From: Mansonella perstans
Taxonomy: Eukaryota; Nematoda; Chromadorea; Rhabditida; Onchocercidae
DNA length: 64,000 nucleotides
NCBI GenBank assembly: GCA_037074765.1
Contig: JBAMDO010000095.1
Location: 1 to 64,000 of the forward strand
Direction: 5' to 3'
Shown here: positions 61,082 through 64,000 of the stretch, piece by piece
How positions within the stretch are numbered: position 1 is the first letter of the stretch
Layout of the letters: the number at the start of each line of letters is the position of its first letter
Made by a program: the position numbers and the translations under genes
The notes under the pieces: generated by a model
Told to the model about the DNA's origin: nothing
The model's input: only the letters and a program-made list of their open reading frames with translations
Database searches by the model: none

Positions 61082-63875
61082 TTATTGAACACCAAATTGA
61101 ATAATCTTTTGAAGCATATCAAATTGCTCTTCAACAATTGCATTACGACATGCTGAAATTAATCGACTAGCCGGTGCACCCACTGAAAAATATGAAAATG
61201 CGAAATATCATTATTCAAACAAATAGATACATTGATACACTGAGTTAAATTTAACAAAAAAAATAGTTAAAAAATTTTACATAACGATTTAAAAAAAAAT
61301 GAAGTTTAAATATCAAAAAAATTTTCAACATTCAGCTGATTATGCATATAGAAAAACAATAATTTCTGTTTTCTTACTTTTTAACAATTGATCAGTGAAT
61401 TTTTTTTTTGTAATGAATTAACAAAGCAAATGTAATTAATTTAATGGGGGAAAAAAAAGAAACCTCGAAGTCGTGAGCCTTGTTTGATAATTTTATTAAG
61501 ATTTCTAAGAAGTTTCAGCAATTCATCATGATTATTACAACGTATTTTATATTCAGCAATCATTGCCTGATTTAATGTATGCATCTTTTGATAGTATTTA
61601 TTCATTAAACGGCTGAAAACAAAAAATTTTCTCAAAAGTTTACAAAATTTTGAAATCAATCAAATTAACAAATTAATCAAATGCTTATTAATTAAGCAAT
61701 TAATTGAAAATGATAGTTAAATTAATTCAAAAATTAATTGACAAATTAATTGACTAAGTTAATGAATATTAATCATTATTTTACAGTTTCTCCTTATCAT
61801 CTATCTTTTTTAAATATTTTTTTTTGTTAGCAAAAAAATTATCGATTAAAACTGTAGGCTAAAAAGTTAAAGCAGTTGAGAGATATGCGAAAAATTATCG
61901 ATTGATTGATTGATTGTCTTTATCCTAATTTATCGGGAAAACAAACATATAATCACACACAAAAAGAAAAAATACTTACAATTGATTGATAGTTCGGGCA
62001 TCTTCAGCTCGTACCAACATTTCTTTAATCGAATTCGATCGTTCTGCTATCATTGCAGATAATCGATCACGCATTATATACATTTCATGTAACTGATAAA
62101 AAAAAAAGCAGTTTGCACCAAAACTTTTCAAACAATATTTGCTATAATATAATATTAGGTCATATTTGAATATACAACTCTCATTTGATTGAAATAATTA
62201 ATTTTTTAATTAGCAAGCAAATTATCCATCATTGAATTTATGATTCAAAAATAAAATAAAAAGTAATTCATTTATCTCTCGGTTCACTTGTCAAATATTA
62301 CTATACGATCTCATTAAAATTATCCAAAACGAGTAATTTTTTAATTTAAATTGTATAAATTCTATCTCGTAAATACCTCGTAGAAATACCCGAGGGTGAG
62401 GTAGTTTAAATAATTTTCTTTTTTTTTTTTTTTTGTAGCTACCATTGATAAAAACAAACTAATTCATTCCACTCTATTATATTGTTATCAAAATTTATCC
62501 CAAAGAAAATTTCATTAAAATATCCCGTAGAAATTCCTGAGCGCTTGCATTAGTTTGTTACCTTTTCTGTAATATCGTTAAGTTTGATAATTTCACGTGG
62601 AAATTGCGCCGTTGTTTGTATTTCAGTAATTTCAAAATTTTCAGCAATTGACTGAATGATATTACCAACTAATTCTATATCGTTGCATTGAATTGTTACC
62701 TGAAAAAAAAAAATTTTTTTTTATAAAATTTTTTGAAATGCTATCAAAAAAATACAATAGTAATCGAACGTGCAATTTTAAATGGCATTTTTTTCTTTTC
62801 GATTTCAAAAATTAATTCAATTTTTTTTAGATATTTGGGGCAATTTTTTTAAGAATTTCAAAACAATTAGTTGATTTTTTTTTTTTTTAGATGCTTAAAG
62901 CTCAGTGATTCATATCCCTTCCGTTCCCAACCTGTATTTAACTAATAATTTTAATTTAAAAAGAAGATATGTGGTTAATTTCAAGTATGCTATTAACAAT
63001 TATATTTCTCATTTGTTCCAATGCCATATTTATTTTGGAATATATAAATTAGTTTTAATTAGAACGAAAATTAAAATAAGAAAGATAGCAAAAAAATTTA
63101 AAGAAGTAAAGAAATGGAAAAGTAAGTGAGAGTCAATAATAATGCAGAAGAGATATGGAGAGAGCGCGCGCCTATTCTAACATTATCGATAAGCTTCAAA
63201 TTAAGTTGTTATATTCATTATCATAAATTTAATGATAAAATATTCGATAAAAAAAAACCATTGTTGCATGTTGTTGCATGCTATTATCAAGATTTTTCCG
63301 CTTAATACATTTTTTCCTGATTTATCAAAGATACTTTATTTCATAGAGCCTTGAAAAAATTACTTAAGAAATGCAAATATTGCTCTTTTCGGTGTTTTTT
63401 AAGAAATTTTACCAGATATGCAACCAAAAAAAAAATGACTGCAATCATTTGATAACCTTTCCATTTCCATTCATTTCAATAATCAGTGGTTCTTTTGTTC
63501 GTAAACTGATAAAATTAACAGTTAAATCCGAATCATTTTCACAAATAATTTCATTGGTTAATAGAAAATTGTTGTTAATCCAAAATGCTAACTGAAACAA
63601 TTTTATTTCAAAAAAAAAAATTTTTTTTTACTATTATTTTTATTAATTTCAATTTCAATTAATTAGTTTTCGAAAATTTTTCCTTTAGTAAATTTTTTCA
63701 TTAATTTTATTTAAAAGATCAATGCGTTATGATAGGAGTAATTATTACACGTGGTAGTCGTTCGTTGATATGAAATGTAGCATTTCCCTCCGGTTGTACG
63801 GTATTTTCCGTATTCAGTGCATACATTACAAAACGTGGAATGCTACGAGTTACTTCAAATACGCATAATTTGGTG
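61082..63875 (-). CDS. BBS2 (bbs-2): BBS2, C-terminal part (5' exons beyond the window)
   Basis: Core subunit of the BBSome, the coat complex that moves membrane proteins in and out of cilia; in nematodes it acts in ciliated sensory neurons. Six minus-strand exons are visible: 63749-63875, 63457-63591, 62562-62699, 61980-62092, 61464-61612, 61082-61182, joining in phase into 253 residues and a stop. Diagnostic matches: PRFVMYAL and FHINERLPR (the NER block before W-NQNFLL), WINNNFLL, LVGNIIQSIA..F (human LAGDIIQSMASFF), RAEDAR, YKIRCNNHDELL, and the end RLRVGAPASRLISACRNAI against human RLRVGKPKNQVITACRDAI. The N-terminal beta-propeller is to the right of the window. An upstream alternative acceptor near 63880 would not keep the frame. 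Transcribed toward testican, with 328 bp between stop codons. Confidence 0.94.
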
Positions 63876-64000
63876 CTGAAACTGATTACATTATATTTTA
63901 GCAAAGATTGCTTTCAAATATTTCATACAATTTTGTTTTTGTTTTTTCTTTTCTTCAGGAATGACATAAGAAAATTCAAGAAGTATTTTAGCCAGGAATT

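Noticed and set aside
1..64000. tRNA, rRNA, spliced-leader RNA, U6 and well-known nematode microRNAs
   Set aside because: I looked by eye for the T-loop GTTCGA pattern, the SL1 core, the U6 core and the lin-4, miR-1, miR-71 and miR-100 sequences on both strands and found none; this is not a substitute for a covariance scan.
63876..64000. A further BBS2 exon at the right edge of the window
   Set aside because: A short open stretch exists on the minus strand, but it shows no recognisable BBS2 residues and no donor that fits the phase of the exon ending at 63875.

Overview
This is an AT-rich animal nuclear sequence. Its genes have many small exons separated by introns of mostly 150-1200 bp, with T-rich acceptors ending in CAG or TAG. 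Several start codons lie 2-4 nt behind such an acceptor with no upstream exon, as expected for spliced-leader trans-splicing. Together with the protein similarities this points to a nematode, most likely a filarial or other spirurid (clade III) worm; the species is inference. I saw no rRNA, tRNA, CRISPR or bacterial-type operon.

Layout: (1) 1-2698, minus: 5' seven exons of a PiT/SLC20 sodium-phosphate symporter, running off the left edge. (2) 2699-8272: gene-free, with minisatellites and an inverted repeat. (3) 8273-10798, minus: complete seven-exon CHP1 (calcineurin B homologous protein). (4) 10799-19690: long gene-poor stretch with small tandem repeats. (5) 19691-21736, plus: six-exon gene for a 254-residue protein whose C-terminus resembles the phospholipid scramblase/LOR fold. 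(6) 21737-28917: gene-poor. (7) 28918-38720, minus: 23-exon gene for a 916-residue coiled-coil ER membrane protein of the RRBP1/kinectin type, with an exon-like relic in one intron. (8) 38721-42461: gene-free, with a 202-bp tandem duplication. (9) 42462-43863, plus: three-exon LLPH homologue. (10) 46957-60753, plus: nine-exon testican (SPOCK) gene. Its 8.5-kb fifth intron carries, on the opposite strand (51117-54265), a two-exon gene for a small single-pass membrane protein with a PPxY motif. (11) 61082-63875, minus: last six exons of BBS2, tail-to-tail with testican and running off the right edge.

The genes do not form a pathway: phosphate uptake, pH/exchanger regulation, a lipid-fold protein, rough-ER organisation, ribosome biogenesis, extracellular matrix and ciliary trafficking. 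Exon models were built by hand so that splice phases join across every intron; total coding lengths are multiples of three for all complete genes. The main items for follow-up are the nested PPxY gene, the Kazal-less short testican, the dead exon in the RRBP1-like gene, a candidate 21-nt microexon in LLPH and a long foldback element in testican intron 1. I found no clear evidence of a wholly new biological system.
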